A DNA stretch of 6,372 nucleotides, taken from Legionellales bacterium. GTDB lineage: Bacteria; Pseudomonadota; Gammaproteobacteria; Legionellales; Legionellaceae. Positions 1 to 6,280 of this stretch are shown one piece after another (position 1 is the stretch's first letter; every line of letters starts with the position of its first letter). The position numbers were made by a program, and so were the translations under genes. The stretch covers positions 1 to 6,372 of the forward strand of contig JAGVJT010000033.1 in NCBI GenBank assembly GCA_020050955.1, read 5' to 3'. The notes under the pieces were generated by a model. The model was not told where the DNA came from. It saw only the letters and a list, made by a program, of their open reading frames with translations, and did no database searches.

Positions 1-1230
1 ATTTTTCTTGTGGTTACCGGTGGTGAAGCACTTTACGCTGATTTAGGACATTTTGGTAAAGCGCCTATTCGTTTTAGTTGGTTTGTGATTGCGTTTCCTG
101 GGTTATTGCTTAATTATTTTGGGCAAGGTGCATATTTATTATTGCATCCAGATGCTATTGAAAATCCATTTTATCATCTTGCACCGAGCTGGTTTGCGTT
201 TCCTTTGATTATTATTGCAACCATTGCAACCATTATTGCATCGCAAGCCGTTATCTCAGCGACCTTTTCTTTAACCAAACAAGCCGTTTTACTCGGGTTT
301 TATCCGCATTTACCCATTGTGCAAACATCAGGTTTTCAGCGTGGACAAATTTATATTCCACAGATGAATCTAATACTAATGATTGGTACGTTAGTGCTTA
401 TTTTTATTTTTAAAAACTCCAATGCCATGACGCATGCTTATGGTATTGCTGTGAATCTTGTTATGTTATTAACGTTATTACTTCTTATCCAAGTTGCAAG
501 GCATCAATGGGGATGGGGAGTGATAAAAATTGCCATTACATTTGTATTATTTATGCTCATTGATTTTATGTTTTTAAGTGCGAATGTTCTTAAAATTGAG
601 ACTGGCGGTTGGATTCCTATCGTATTTGCAAGTTTTGCAGGGCTTGTTATGTACACATGGCGTAAGGGTCGTTCGTATCTTCAATCTTGTTATGTGAAAC
701 AAGATGAGTTATCTCGCACGCTAACACAAATCGATGACATGAACTTGGTTCGCTCTCCGCAAACGACCGCCATTTTTATTACTGACGTGTATGATAAATA
801 TGGCAGTAGCTTCATGCAGTTCCTAAAGCTTAGCAAAATGATTCCGGAGCATATTTTATTATTAAACTACAGTGTTGATAATATTCCGCATGTTTCTTCC
901 TTGGCAAGATTTGAAGTCAACGAATTAAAGGAAAACATTAGTGAATTAACATTGCATTATGGATTTATGGACATCATTTCTATTCCGCAAGCTTTGTATG
1001 TCGCTAATGATAGAGGATTATTGCCTTTTCCTGTTGATATTGAGGATGTGACATATTTTCTAGAAATTCCTAATGTGCTGCCATCGCGTCAGAAAAAAGC
1101 GTTACAATTCTTTTGGCAAGATAAATTGTTCGCTTTTTTGGTTAGAAATTACTCGGCAAATCTTAACATTGAGTTCTATCAATTGCCGCATAATCGCACC
1201 ATTGCGATGGGCACGTATTATACGATATAG
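1..1230 (+). CDS. kup: Kup-family low-affinity K+ transporter, 3' part (N-terminus outside window)
   Basis: This is the C-terminal 409 residues of a K+ uptake permease of the KUP/HAK/KT family, which imports K+ (probably with H+) across the inner membrane. The frame is open from base 1, so the GTG at 10 is an internal Val and not a start. About 210 N-terminal residues are missing compared with E. coli Kup (622 aa, from memory). The family signature GGEALYADLGHFG lies at residues 7-19 of the visible part. NYFGQGAYLLL, IIASQAVISATFSLTKQAV and GQIYIP follow, in the same order as E. coli Kup. I see about six hydrophobic segments up to residue ~220, then the soluble cytoplasmic C-terminal domain ending NRTIAMGTYYTI, close to the E. 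coli NRVIELGTQVEI end. The gene looks intact to its TAG stop at 1228-1230. No convincing terminator follows it. It converges on the DUF1460 gene with one base between stops. Confidence 0.96.
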   Translation: MFLVVTGGEALYADLGHFGKAPIRFSWFVIAFPGLLLNYFGQGAYLLLHPDAIENPFYHLAPSWFAFPLIIIATIATIIASQAVISATFSLTKQAVLLGFYPHLPIVQTSGFQRGQIYIPQMNLILMIGTLVLIFIFKNSNAMTHAYGIAVNLVMLLTLLLLIQVARHQWGWGVIKIAITFVLFMLIDFMFLSANVLKIETGGWIPIVFASFAGLVMYTWRKGRSYLQSCYVKQDELSRTLTQIDDMNLVRSPQTTAIFITDVYDKYGSSFMQFLKLSKMIPEHILLLNYSVDNIPHVSSLARFEVNELKENISELTLHYGFMDIISIPQALYVANDRGLLPFPVDIEDVTYFLEIPNVLPSRQKKALQFFWQDKLFAFLVRNYSANLNIEFYQLPHNRTIAMGTYYTI

Positions 1231-1231
1231 C

Positions 1232-2224
1232 TCAATGACAGCCATTGCCTAAAGGTTTTTTCGGCACAACAATTTGAATGTTGATACCACCAATCGATGG
1301 CGTATTTTGATAAGCATCACGTAAATAATCAATCAATGGAACATCGACAACTTGCTGATAAATTGATGATGCTTGTAAAAAATGAGGTTGATTTTCTTTC
1401 CAAAACACAAAGCCAAGATGTGATATATCCAAATGTGTTCCGATAATGTTTGTTAAATCCCAATTAGGACGGACAATCTCGACAATAGAGGCGTTAGGAA
1501 TTTGCTTAAATAATGCAAGATTAGTATGGCCTTCTTTATCAAATAGCGAGGTTAGTGGGATGTAAGGGAGGTTTGCATCTTGTGATCTGAACACACGTCC
1601 TTCTTGTTGGAGCTTCTTTAATCGATGCTCTTTTTCTGTAGAAGATGCGTGTCGAAGACGAACACGTGAAGAAGGAAGATGCTGATACCAATGTTTTTTA
1701 TCGATAATGGTGTGAGTGATCCGTGCAACTGGGTGATGCTTTTCATCGGTCAGTGTTGTGGTGATGTCTTTTAAAAACCCTTGTTTTTGATTATTAACGT
1801 TCCAATCGATGGATGTGAAGTGATTGCGTGTTATAAACGATACCGTGCCATTTTCGTAGCGAATGTTATCCATGCATTGTTTAAACGATGGTACGTCAGT
1901 GGCGAAGGCTAATGCTAAAACGGTATCGACGTATGTTTCGCAATCAAAGGCATCTGTTCGACACCGTGGCGCGTCATCATAATAAGCGTACTCGCCTTCG
2001 CCAAGTGCTGATAATTCATAGCGTTTTTTTAACCAATAACGACTAAGAAACTCTAGTCGTTCATCCATGTTTGTGATCGGATTAGTCTGTAGGCTATGGT
2101 ATAGTTGACGGATGTTTTTATCATATGCAGTTGATAGTGAAGCATGTTGTGTCGCAAATGATGCACAAGAAATTATCATAAGAATGTTGCTTGTAAACAA
2201 CATACGCGAAAAAGGCTTTAACAT
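1232..2224 (-). CDS. Exported DUF1460 protein, NlpC/P60-like cysteine peptidase/amidase fold
   Basis: This encodes a 330-residue envelope protein of the DUF1460 family, annotated as N-acetylmuramoyl-L-alanine amidase-like and related in fold to NlpC/P60 papain-like enzymes. Its probable substrate is peptidoglycan stem peptide or muropeptide, but that is inferred from the family. The start at 2224 is preferred over an in-frame ATG at 2254 because AGGAG sits six bases before it and the signal peptide then begins directly (MLKPFSRMLF, hydrophobic core ~9-19). The export type is unclear: IISC at 17-20 is a weak lipobox, while SFA-TQ at 22-26 could be a signal peptidase I site. FDCETYVD (93-100) carries the likely nucleophile Cys95. 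SHLGFVFW (268-275) carries the likely catalytic His269, and the family-like motifs TRNHF (132-136) and FLQASS (282-287) are present. It is divergent from spmA and convergent with kup. Family assignment is firm; the exact bond cleaved is unknown. Confidence 0.88.
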   Translation of the reverse strand: MLKPFSRMLFTSNILMIISCASFATQHASLSTAYDKNIRQLYHSLQTNPITNMDERLEFLSRYWLKKRYELSALGEGEYAYYDDAPRCRTDAFDCETYVDTVLALAFATDVPSFKQCMDNIRYENGTVSFITRNHFTSIDWNVNNQKQGFLKDITTTLTDEKHHPVARITHTIIDKKHWYQHLPSSRVRLRHASSTEKEHRLKKLQQEGRVFRSQDANLPYIPLTSLFDKEGHTNLALFKQIPNASIVEIVRPNWDLTNIIGTHLDISHLGFVFWKENQPHFLQASSIYQQVVDVPLIDYLRDAYQNTPSIGGINIQIVVPKKPLGNGCH

Positions 2225-2307
2225 GATAATCTCCTGTATCGAGTCAATGAACAATCAACGTGTAATTGCTGTTGCATGGTAGCGTATGAGCGAATGAAAG
2301 GACAAGC
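2225..2307. other. Divergent intergenic region between the DUF1460 gene and spmA
   Basis: These 83 bases must hold the 5' signals of both divergent genes. Apart from the two ribosome binding sites (AGGAG, minus strand; AAGGA at 2298-2302, plus strand, five bases before the spmA ATG) I could not find a -35/-10 pair good enough to call on either strand, and no convincing inverted repeat. The short shared space leaves room for overlapping promoters. Confidence 0.5.
2231..2235 (-). promoter_or_regulatory. Ribosome binding site deciding the DUF1460 gene start
   Basis: AGGAG on the minus strand lies six bases upstream of the ATG at 2224. The alternative in-frame ATG at 2254 would put this purine run inside the coding region and add ten residues ahead of a normal signal peptide, so the shorter form is favoured. 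Confidence 0.8.
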
Positions 2308-2910
2308 ATGTTAAATGCAATTTGGTTAGGAATGATGGTATTAGCCATGGTGGTTGGCACGATTCAAGGGCGTCTTGAATTAGTGGTTCAGGCGGTGACA
2401 GATTCAGCAAAACAAGGGTTTGAGGTCGCTCTTGGGCTTGCTGGTATTATGTCACTTTGGCTTGGTATCATGCACATTGCGTCTGAATCAGGGCTTGTGA
2501 GTACATTAGCACGCTGGATGCGACCGATCATGCGTCGACTTTTTCCTGAAGTACCAGCAGACCATCCTGCCATGGGCTCGATGATTATGAATATCTCCGC
2601 AAACATGCTAGGGCTTGCGAATGCTGCAACTCCGTTTGGATTGCAAGCCATGAAAGAATTGCAACAACTAAACACACATGCGCATACAGCAAGCAATGCC
2701 ATGTGTACGTTTTTGGCGATTAATACATCAAGCGTGCAGCTTATTCCTGTGACTGCGATTGCTTTTTTAGGCGCAAATGGAAATCCCCATCCAACGGTTG
2801 TGGTCGCGAGCTCGTTGATTGCGACCAGTATTTCGACACTTGTTGGCGTTGTGTCAGTGAAACAATTAGCAAAACTTCCGTGTTATCGGATGAAACCGGA
2901 GGATTTATGA
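2308..2910 (+). CDS. spmA: SpmA-like membrane protein (Gate / nucleoside-recognition domain)
   Basis: This encodes a 200-residue inner-membrane protein of the SpmA family, which carries the Gate (nucleoside recognition) domain. In Bacillus, SpmA and SpmB are needed for proper spore core dehydration; the biochemical activity is unsettled, and in Gram-negative bacteria the role is unknown. The start ATG at 2308 has AAGGA five bases upstream. Hydrophobic stretches occur at ~5-19, ~40-56, ~130-154 and ~163-183. The family hallmark lies at 95-111, reading N-x3-N-x-L-G-L-x-N-A-A-T-P-F-G, followed by QAM. A second conserved-looking stretch is at 133-146 (CTFLAINTSSVQLI). Length is normal for the family. 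The stop TGA at 2908-2910 overlaps the start region of spmB, so the two are almost certainly one transcript and translationally coupled. It lies between two predicted peptidoglycan enzymes, which hints at an envelope role (inference). Confidence 0.93.
   Translation: MLNAIWLGMMVLAMVVGTIQGRLELVVQAVTDSAKQGFEVALGLAGIMSLWLGIMHIASESGLVSTLARWMRPIMRRLFPEVPADHPAMGSMIMNISANMLGLANAATPFGLQAMKELQQLNTHAHTASNAMCTFLAINTSSVQLIPVTAIAFLGANGNPHPTVVVASSLIATSISTLVGVVSVKQLAKLPCYRMKPEDL
2898..2903 (+). promoter_or_regulatory. spmB ribosome binding site inside the end of spmA
   Basis: GGAGGA lies within the last codons of spmA. Two adjacent ATGs follow, at 2907 and 2910. The first forms an ATGA overlap with the spmA stop but leaves only 4 bases after GGAGG; the second leaves 7, the better spacing. 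A GTG further upstream at 2880 has no comparable site and is rejected as the start. Confidence 0.8.
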
Positions 2911-3443
2911 TGAATACGATTATCACGGGTTTTTCAAGCTGGTTATTTATTTTGTTTGTTGTGGGCATTCCTTTGTATGCTTTTTATAAAAAAGTAGATA
3001 CGTTTGATGCTTTTATTGTCGGTGCGAAGCAGGGGTTTGAAATCAGTGTGGGTTTGATCCCCTATTTAATTGCGATGCTTGTAGCTATTGGCATGCTTCG
3101 TGCCTCTGGTTTTTTTGAGTTAATGAATCAGTGGCTGGCGCCACTTTTAACGAAAATTGGCATGCCTTCGGAGTTGTTACCCTTGGCATTGATTCGACCT
3201 TTTTCAGGCAGTGCTTCAACAGGTGTGATGGCAGAGCTTATTCATACCTACGGTGGGAATTCATTGATTGCAAAAATGGCTGCAACCATGATGGGAAGTA
3301 CCGAGACAACGTTTTATGTGATTGCCGTTTATTTTGGAACAGTGAATATTCGACGTACACGACACGCGATTCCAGCTGGATTATTGGCTGACTTAGCAGG
3401 CATCATCGCATCGGTTTGGGTGTGTCGCTATTTGTTTGCTTGA
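2910..3443 (+). CDS. spmB: SpmB-like membrane protein (Gate / nucleoside-recognition domain)
   Basis: This encodes a 177-residue partner of SpmA, or 178 residues if the ATG at 2907 is used. It is an inner-membrane protein carrying the second Gate domain; SpmA and SpmB presumably act together, and some bacteria carry them as a fused protein (family knowledge). Hydrophobic segments are at ~8-26, ~44-62, ~85-95, ~131-142 and ~154-172. Family-typical motifs are KQGFEISVGLIPYLIAMLVAI (near 40-60), LIRPFSGSAS at 94-103 and GSTETTFYV at 129-137. The shared AKQGFE-x-x-x-G-L pattern in SpmA (34-44) and SpmB (39-49) reflects their common domain origin. It is coupled to spmA by the stop/start overlap and GGAGGA. 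Its TGA stop at 3441-3443 is directly followed, on the other strand, by the stop codon of the M23 peptidase gene. Confidence 0.93.
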   Translation: MNTIITGFSSWLFILFVVGIPLYAFYKKVDTFDAFIVGAKQGFEISVGLIPYLIAMLVAIGMLRASGFFELMNQWLAPLLTKIGMPSELLPLALIRPFSGSASTGVMAELIHTYGGNSLIAKMAATMMGSTETTFYVIAVYFGTVNIRRTRHAIPAGLLADLAGIIASVWVCRYLFA

Positions 3444-4895
3444 TTATACGGTGCGTTTTTTTGTTGCAAGATGTGCTGTTTCGTAGAGCTTCAATTGAGC
3501 AAGCAATGTTTTTGCTGTTGTTTTAAAAGCAGCCATTTGATGCTTCGGAACGGATGCAACACGTGGCAAAACGACCGTTGATGGATTAATCGGCAAATCA
3601 TTTACATGAAACTCGTAATGGCAATGAGGGCCACTGGCTAGCCCTGTTTGACCAACATAACCAATGACTTGGCCACGTTTGACACGATCCCCTTGTGATA
3701 AACCTTTTTGAAATCGATGCAAGTGCGCATAGACAGAAGAATATGCATTCTGATGTTTGATTTTAATCATATTGCCATAGCTGCTATGACGATCAATGAT
3801 TTCGATGCGTCCATCGCCTGTTGCGTGCACTGGTGTGCCAAGAGGTGCTGCCAAATCGACGCCTTGATGTGCTCGTTTATAATGAAGAATTGGATGCATT
3901 CTTGACATACTAAACATGGAGCTGATGTGTGTAAATTGTACCGGATAGCGTGAAAATGCTTTCTTTAATCCTGTGCCTTCGGGTGAGAAGTAATTCACTT
4001 CACCATTTGATTCATGCCGAATGGCGTGATATGCCCGACCTTTGTTAGTGTATGTTACAGCAAGGATGTCACCTGTATGCACCAATTCGTTTTCAATGTA
4101 ATGGGCTTTATAGAGAATGGTAAATTGATCACCTGCGCGTATGTCACGAGCAAAATCAATTTCCCAGTTGAAGATGGCTGTCATTTGCTCAATAAGCTTA
4201 AAAGGAATATGCATGCGCTTTGCTGTTGCGTAGAGGGAGCCTTGCACGGTGGCTGTTGCTAACTGATTTTGAGCATTCATTTCTCTTAATTTGAGTTGGC
4301 TAGTGTATTTATCATTGCGTCGTTCAATGACGAATGATTGTGTACTTGAATAAGGCATAATTAGTGTTTGCAATGTTTTGTTTTGCACGAGGATCTGAAT
4401 GTCTTGATTTGGTTTTATGCGAGAGATTACTCTGGCTTGTTTGGGGTTATCATGAATGATCGCTTGTAGTGCTTGAGGTGTTAAACCTGCACGTTTAAAA
4501 ACAGATGACATGGAGTCACCAGGACGCGTGGTAATGTATTGCCAGGCTTCATTTTTTCGATTCGTGACTTTTTTCTCAATGACTTTTGGTGCCGATTTAA
4601 CAGTTTTAAGCGGTGTGATGGTTTTTGCTTGAGGTTTAGGTGTGGATGGTGCAGGTGTTACTACTGGCTTTAATGTTATAGGTTTTGCGGAGGTTGATGA
4701 TTCTTTTTCAAGTGCAGGTACTGATAATGTTGGTAAAGATAATTCTTGATTTGTGTAATCTTCATCGGAGGAAGATGAATAGAGTGTATGAAGAACAATG
4801 CATAGAAGTGTGCTTGCTACACACAATAAGATGATAAGCAAAAATTTGGAGCGATTTGTGGTTTGTAGCATGTCAGGATAAAGTGATTGATCCAT
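3444..4895 (-). CDS. mepM: Membrane-anchored M23 peptidoglycan DD-endopeptidase, MepM/OapA-like
   Basis: This encodes a 483-residue zinc metallopeptidase expected to cut peptide cross-links in peptidoglycan, allowing wall growth in the periplasm. Domain order: short cytoplasmic N-terminus, one membrane anchor (~16-39), a Pro/Lys/Thr-rich linker (~50-110), a LysM-like OapA-type region (~118-170, with ITTRPGDSMSSVFKRAGL), a middle domain (~180-330), and the M23 domain (~340-440). Catalytic elements all seem present: HQGVD gives zinc ligands His343 and Asp347, YAHL gives His391, and PHCHYEF gives His424 and His426, where many relatives have HLHYEF. The start at 4895 is preferred over the in-frame ATG at 4919 because AAGGG lies five bases before it and 4919 has no purine-rich site. 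M23 gene next to tyrS, upstream of an rRNA operon, also occurs in Pseudomonas (from memory). The mepM symbol is by similarity of architecture; a YebA/ShyA-type name would fit equally. Confidence 0.92.
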   Translation of the reverse strand: MDQSLYPDMLQTTNRSKFLLIILLCVASTLLCIVLHTLYSSSSDEDYTNQELSLPTLSVPALEKESSTSAKPITLKPVVTPAPSTPKPQAKTITPLKTVKSAPKVIEKKVTNRKNEAWQYITTRPGDSMSSVFKRAGLTPQALQAIIHDNPKQARVISRIKPNQDIQILVQNKTLQTLIMPYSSTQSFVIERRNDKYTSQLKLREMNAQNQLATATVQGSLYATAKRMHIPFKLIEQMTAIFNWEIDFARDIRAGDQFTILYKAHYIENELVHTGDILAVTYTNKGRAYHAIRHESNGEVNYFSPEGTGLKKAFSRYPVQFTHISSMFSMSRMHPILHYKRAHQGVDLAAPLGTPVHATGDGRIEIIDRHSSYGNMIKIKHQNAYSSVYAHLHRFQKGLSQGDRVKRGQVIGYVGQTGLASGPHCHYEFHVNDLPINPSTVVLPRVASVPKHQMAAFKTTAKTLLAQLKLYETAHLATKKRTV

Positions 4896-4900
4896 GTCGA

Positions 4901-4905
4901 CCCTT
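4901..4905 (-). promoter_or_regulatory. Ribosome binding site deciding the M23 peptidase start
   Basis: AAGGG on the minus strand, five bases before the ATG at 4895. It favours this start over the ATG eight codons upstream at 4919, whose own upstream bases are pyrimidine-rich. Confidence 0.65.
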
Positions 4906-4933
4906 ACTTCGGCGATCATTAAGCAAGAAAGAA

Positions 4934-4958
4934 TAGCCTGAAAAAATTATCCGGGCTA
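4934..4958. repeat. Short inverted repeat next to the M23 peptidase promoter
   Basis: TAGCC at 4934-4938 pairs with GGCTA at 4954-4958, with 15 mostly A/T bases between. The arms are 20 bases apart centre to centre, about two helical turns, and the right arm touches the proposed -10 box. It could be an operator half-site pair, but five-base arms arise by chance often enough that this is tentative. Confidence 0.25.
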
Positions 4959-4986
4959 AGATACTCGGTGTAGGATGTCAGGTCAA
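4958..4986 (-). promoter_or_regulatory. Probable sigma70-type promoter of the M23 peptidase gene
   Basis: Read on the minus strand, TTGACC (4986-4981, five of six consensus bases) is followed after exactly 17 bases by TATCTT (4963-4958, four of six). Transcription would begin near 4951, giving an untranslated leader of about 55 bases to the start at 4895. This is the only good pair I found in the divergent gap; it is a match by eye. Confidence 0.55.
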
Positions 4987-5031
4987 TCATAAAATAGGTT
5001 TTGAGCTGTTTTTGAAGCAAATTTAGAACAT

Positions 5032-5038
5032 AAGGTGA
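5032..5038 (+). promoter_or_regulatory. tyrS ribosome binding site
   Basis: AAGGTGA, complementary to the anti-Shine-Dalgarno end of 16S rRNA, lies six bases before the ATG at 5045 and only three before an adjacent GTG at 5042. This favours the ATG. No clear -35/-10 pair for tyrS is visible; TAAAAT at 4990-4995 is a possible -10 box but has no good -35. Confidence 0.7.
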
Positions 5039-5044
5039 GATGTG

Positions 5045-6256
5045 ATGGGTTTTAACGAAAGTGGTTACGATGAATTGTTACGTGGTTGTGAAGAAATTTT
5101 GCCGAAAGAAGGGCTCGAGTTGAAGTTAAAACAAAATCGACCACTCAAAATAAAAGCAGGGTTTGATCCAACTGCACCAGATTTACATCTTGGTCATACA
5201 GTATTACTTAATAAGCTTCGTCAGTTTCAACAACTTGGGCATGAGGTTATTTTTTTGATTGGTGATTTCACCGCAACGATTGGCGATCCTACTGGTAAAA
5301 ATGTCACGCGCATACCCTTGGACAGTGCGGCTGTTCTTAAAAATGCAGAAACCTATCAACAGCAAGTATTTAAAATACTGGATCCTGCAAAAACGACGAT
5401 TGCATTTAATTCACAATGGCTAAATGCCATGACAGCCGCGGACTTAATTCGACTTGCGCAAAGTTATACCGTTGCACGTATGCTTGAGCGCGATGACTTT
5501 CATAAACGTTATTCATCAGGACAGCCCATTGCTTTGCATGAGTTTTTATACCCACTTATTCAAGGTTATGATTCTGTTGCATTGAAGGCAGATATTGAGT
5601 GTGGTGGAACTGATCAGAAATTTAATCTATTAATGGGGCGAGAGTTACAAAAACAAGCGAATCAAGAACAGCAAATTATTTTGATGACACCATTGATTGA
5701 AGGCCTTGATGGTGTGAAGAAGATGTCAAAATCATTGGACAACTATATAGGAATCAATGAGCCTGCGGATACCATGTTTGGTAAAATGATGTCGATATCG
5801 GATGATTTGATGTGGCGATATCTTGATTTATTAAGCTTCAAATCCAATCAAATCATCGCTAAAACGAAGCAAGCCGTTCTTGATGGATTAAACCCTCGTG
5901 ATGTAAAAATTGATTTAGCTAAAGAAATTATTGCAAGATTTCATTCAGCAGCAGCAGCAGTTGCAGCTCATCATGCTTTTATTGAGCGATTTCAAAAGAA
6001 AGAAATACCAGATAATCTTCAAATTCAATATATCACGTGCACCGAAGATACACGACGGCTATCACAAGTTTTAAAATTAGCACAGTTGACACAAAGTACA
6101 TCTGAGGCAATGCGATTAATCAAAGAGGGTGCTGTAAAGATCAATGGTGAAAAAGCCACGGATGCACAGTTTATTCTTGCCTGTGATCATGAGTACATTA
6201 TTCAAGTTGGTAAGCGTCGTATTGCAAAATTGAAAATAAATGAAAAAACTTGTTGA
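5045..6256 (+). CDS. tyrS: Tyrosyl-tRNA synthetase
   Basis: This encodes a 403-residue cytoplasmic class I aminoacyl-tRNA synthetase that activates tyrosine with ATP and charges tRNA-Tyr. The length fits the ~400-residue bacterial TyrRS branch (TyrZ-like in Pseudomonas) rather than the ~425-residue E. coli type. GFDPTA (39-44) and the HIGH-box variant HLGH (48-51) begin the Rossmann catalytic domain. [14 protein letters not shown] lies at 72-85 and the substrate-pocket region GGTDQKFN at 187-194. The second signature KMSKS is perfect at 226-230. An S4 RNA-binding domain fills ~338-400, with [20 protein letters not shown] and KINGEK. A GCA-rich run encodes SAAAAVAA at 301-308, probably a helix. 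The start is fixed by AAGGTGA six bases upstream. The gene is divergent from the M23 peptidase gene, and its TGA stop is inside the -35 box of the following rRNA-type promoter, with no terminator between. Confidence 0.97.
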   Translation: MGFNESGYDELLRGCEEILPKEGLELKLKQNRPLKIKAGFDPTAPDLHLGHTVLLNKLRQFQQLGHEVIFLIGDFTATIGDPTGKNVTRIPLDSAAVLKNAETYQQQVFKILDPAKTTIAFNSQWLNAMTAADLIRLAQSYTVARMLERDDFHKRYSSGQPIALHEFLYPLIQGYDSVALKADIECGGTDQKFNLLMGRELQKQANQEQQIILMTPLIEGLDGVKKMSKSLDNYIGINEPADTMFGKMMSISDDLMWRYLDLLSFKSNQIIAKTKQAVLDGLNPRDVKIDLAKEIIARFHSAAAAVAAHHAFIERFQKKEIPDNLQIQYITCTEDTRRLSQVLKLAQLTQSTSEAMRLIKEGAVKINGEKATDAQFILACDHEYIIQVGKRRIAKLKINEKTC

Positions 6257-6280
6257 CAATGATGTGTGAATGAGTAGAAT
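6229..6280 (+). promoter_or_regulatory. Strong rRNA operon promoter (P1/P2-like) with A-rich upstream element
   Basis: A perfect -35 box TTGACA (6253-6258) is followed after 16 bases by TAGAAT (6275-6280, five of six). The next bases, GCACACCACGCC, closely match the start region of E. coli rrnB P2 (TATTAT then GCACACCCCGCGCC) and give a G/C-rich discriminator of the stringently controlled type. Transcription probably begins near 6287. The stretch 6229-6250 is rich in A-tracts, in the position of an UP element, and lies inside the last codons of tyrS. The promoter reads out of the window toward the expected 16S gene. Confidence 0.85.

Noticed and set aside
210..240. Repeated ATTGCAACC units in kup
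   Set aside because: Two copies only, coding for an Ile/Ala/Thr-rich membrane segment that matches the E. coli Kup protein; composition rather than a functional repeat.
1248..1262. CCTAAAGG followed by six T as a terminator for kup
   Set aside because: Only a two-base CC/GG stem can form around a workable loop, and the bases are the conserved-frame end of the DUF1460 gene. Too weak to call.
2388..2968. Minus-strand reading frames of 104 and 75 residues across spmA and the start of spmB
   Set aside because: They are shadows of genes with clear family motifs on the plus strand, have no good ribosome binding site, and encode nothing recognisable.
3131..4262. Plus-strand frames of 65-86 residues inside spmB and antisense to the M23 gene
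   Set aside because: They lie within well-supported genes in other frames, with no recognisable domain or start signal.
5001..5029. TTGAGC, 17 bases, TAGAAC as the tyrS promoter
   Set aside because: Transcription would start at about the ribosome binding site (near 5036), removing it from the mRNA; both boxes match only four of six consensus bases.
5948..5970. GCAGCAGCAGCAG run in tyrS as a variable microsatellite
   Set aside because: Short, in frame, coding for an alanine-rich helix in a domain of normal length; no sign of frameshift or phase variation.
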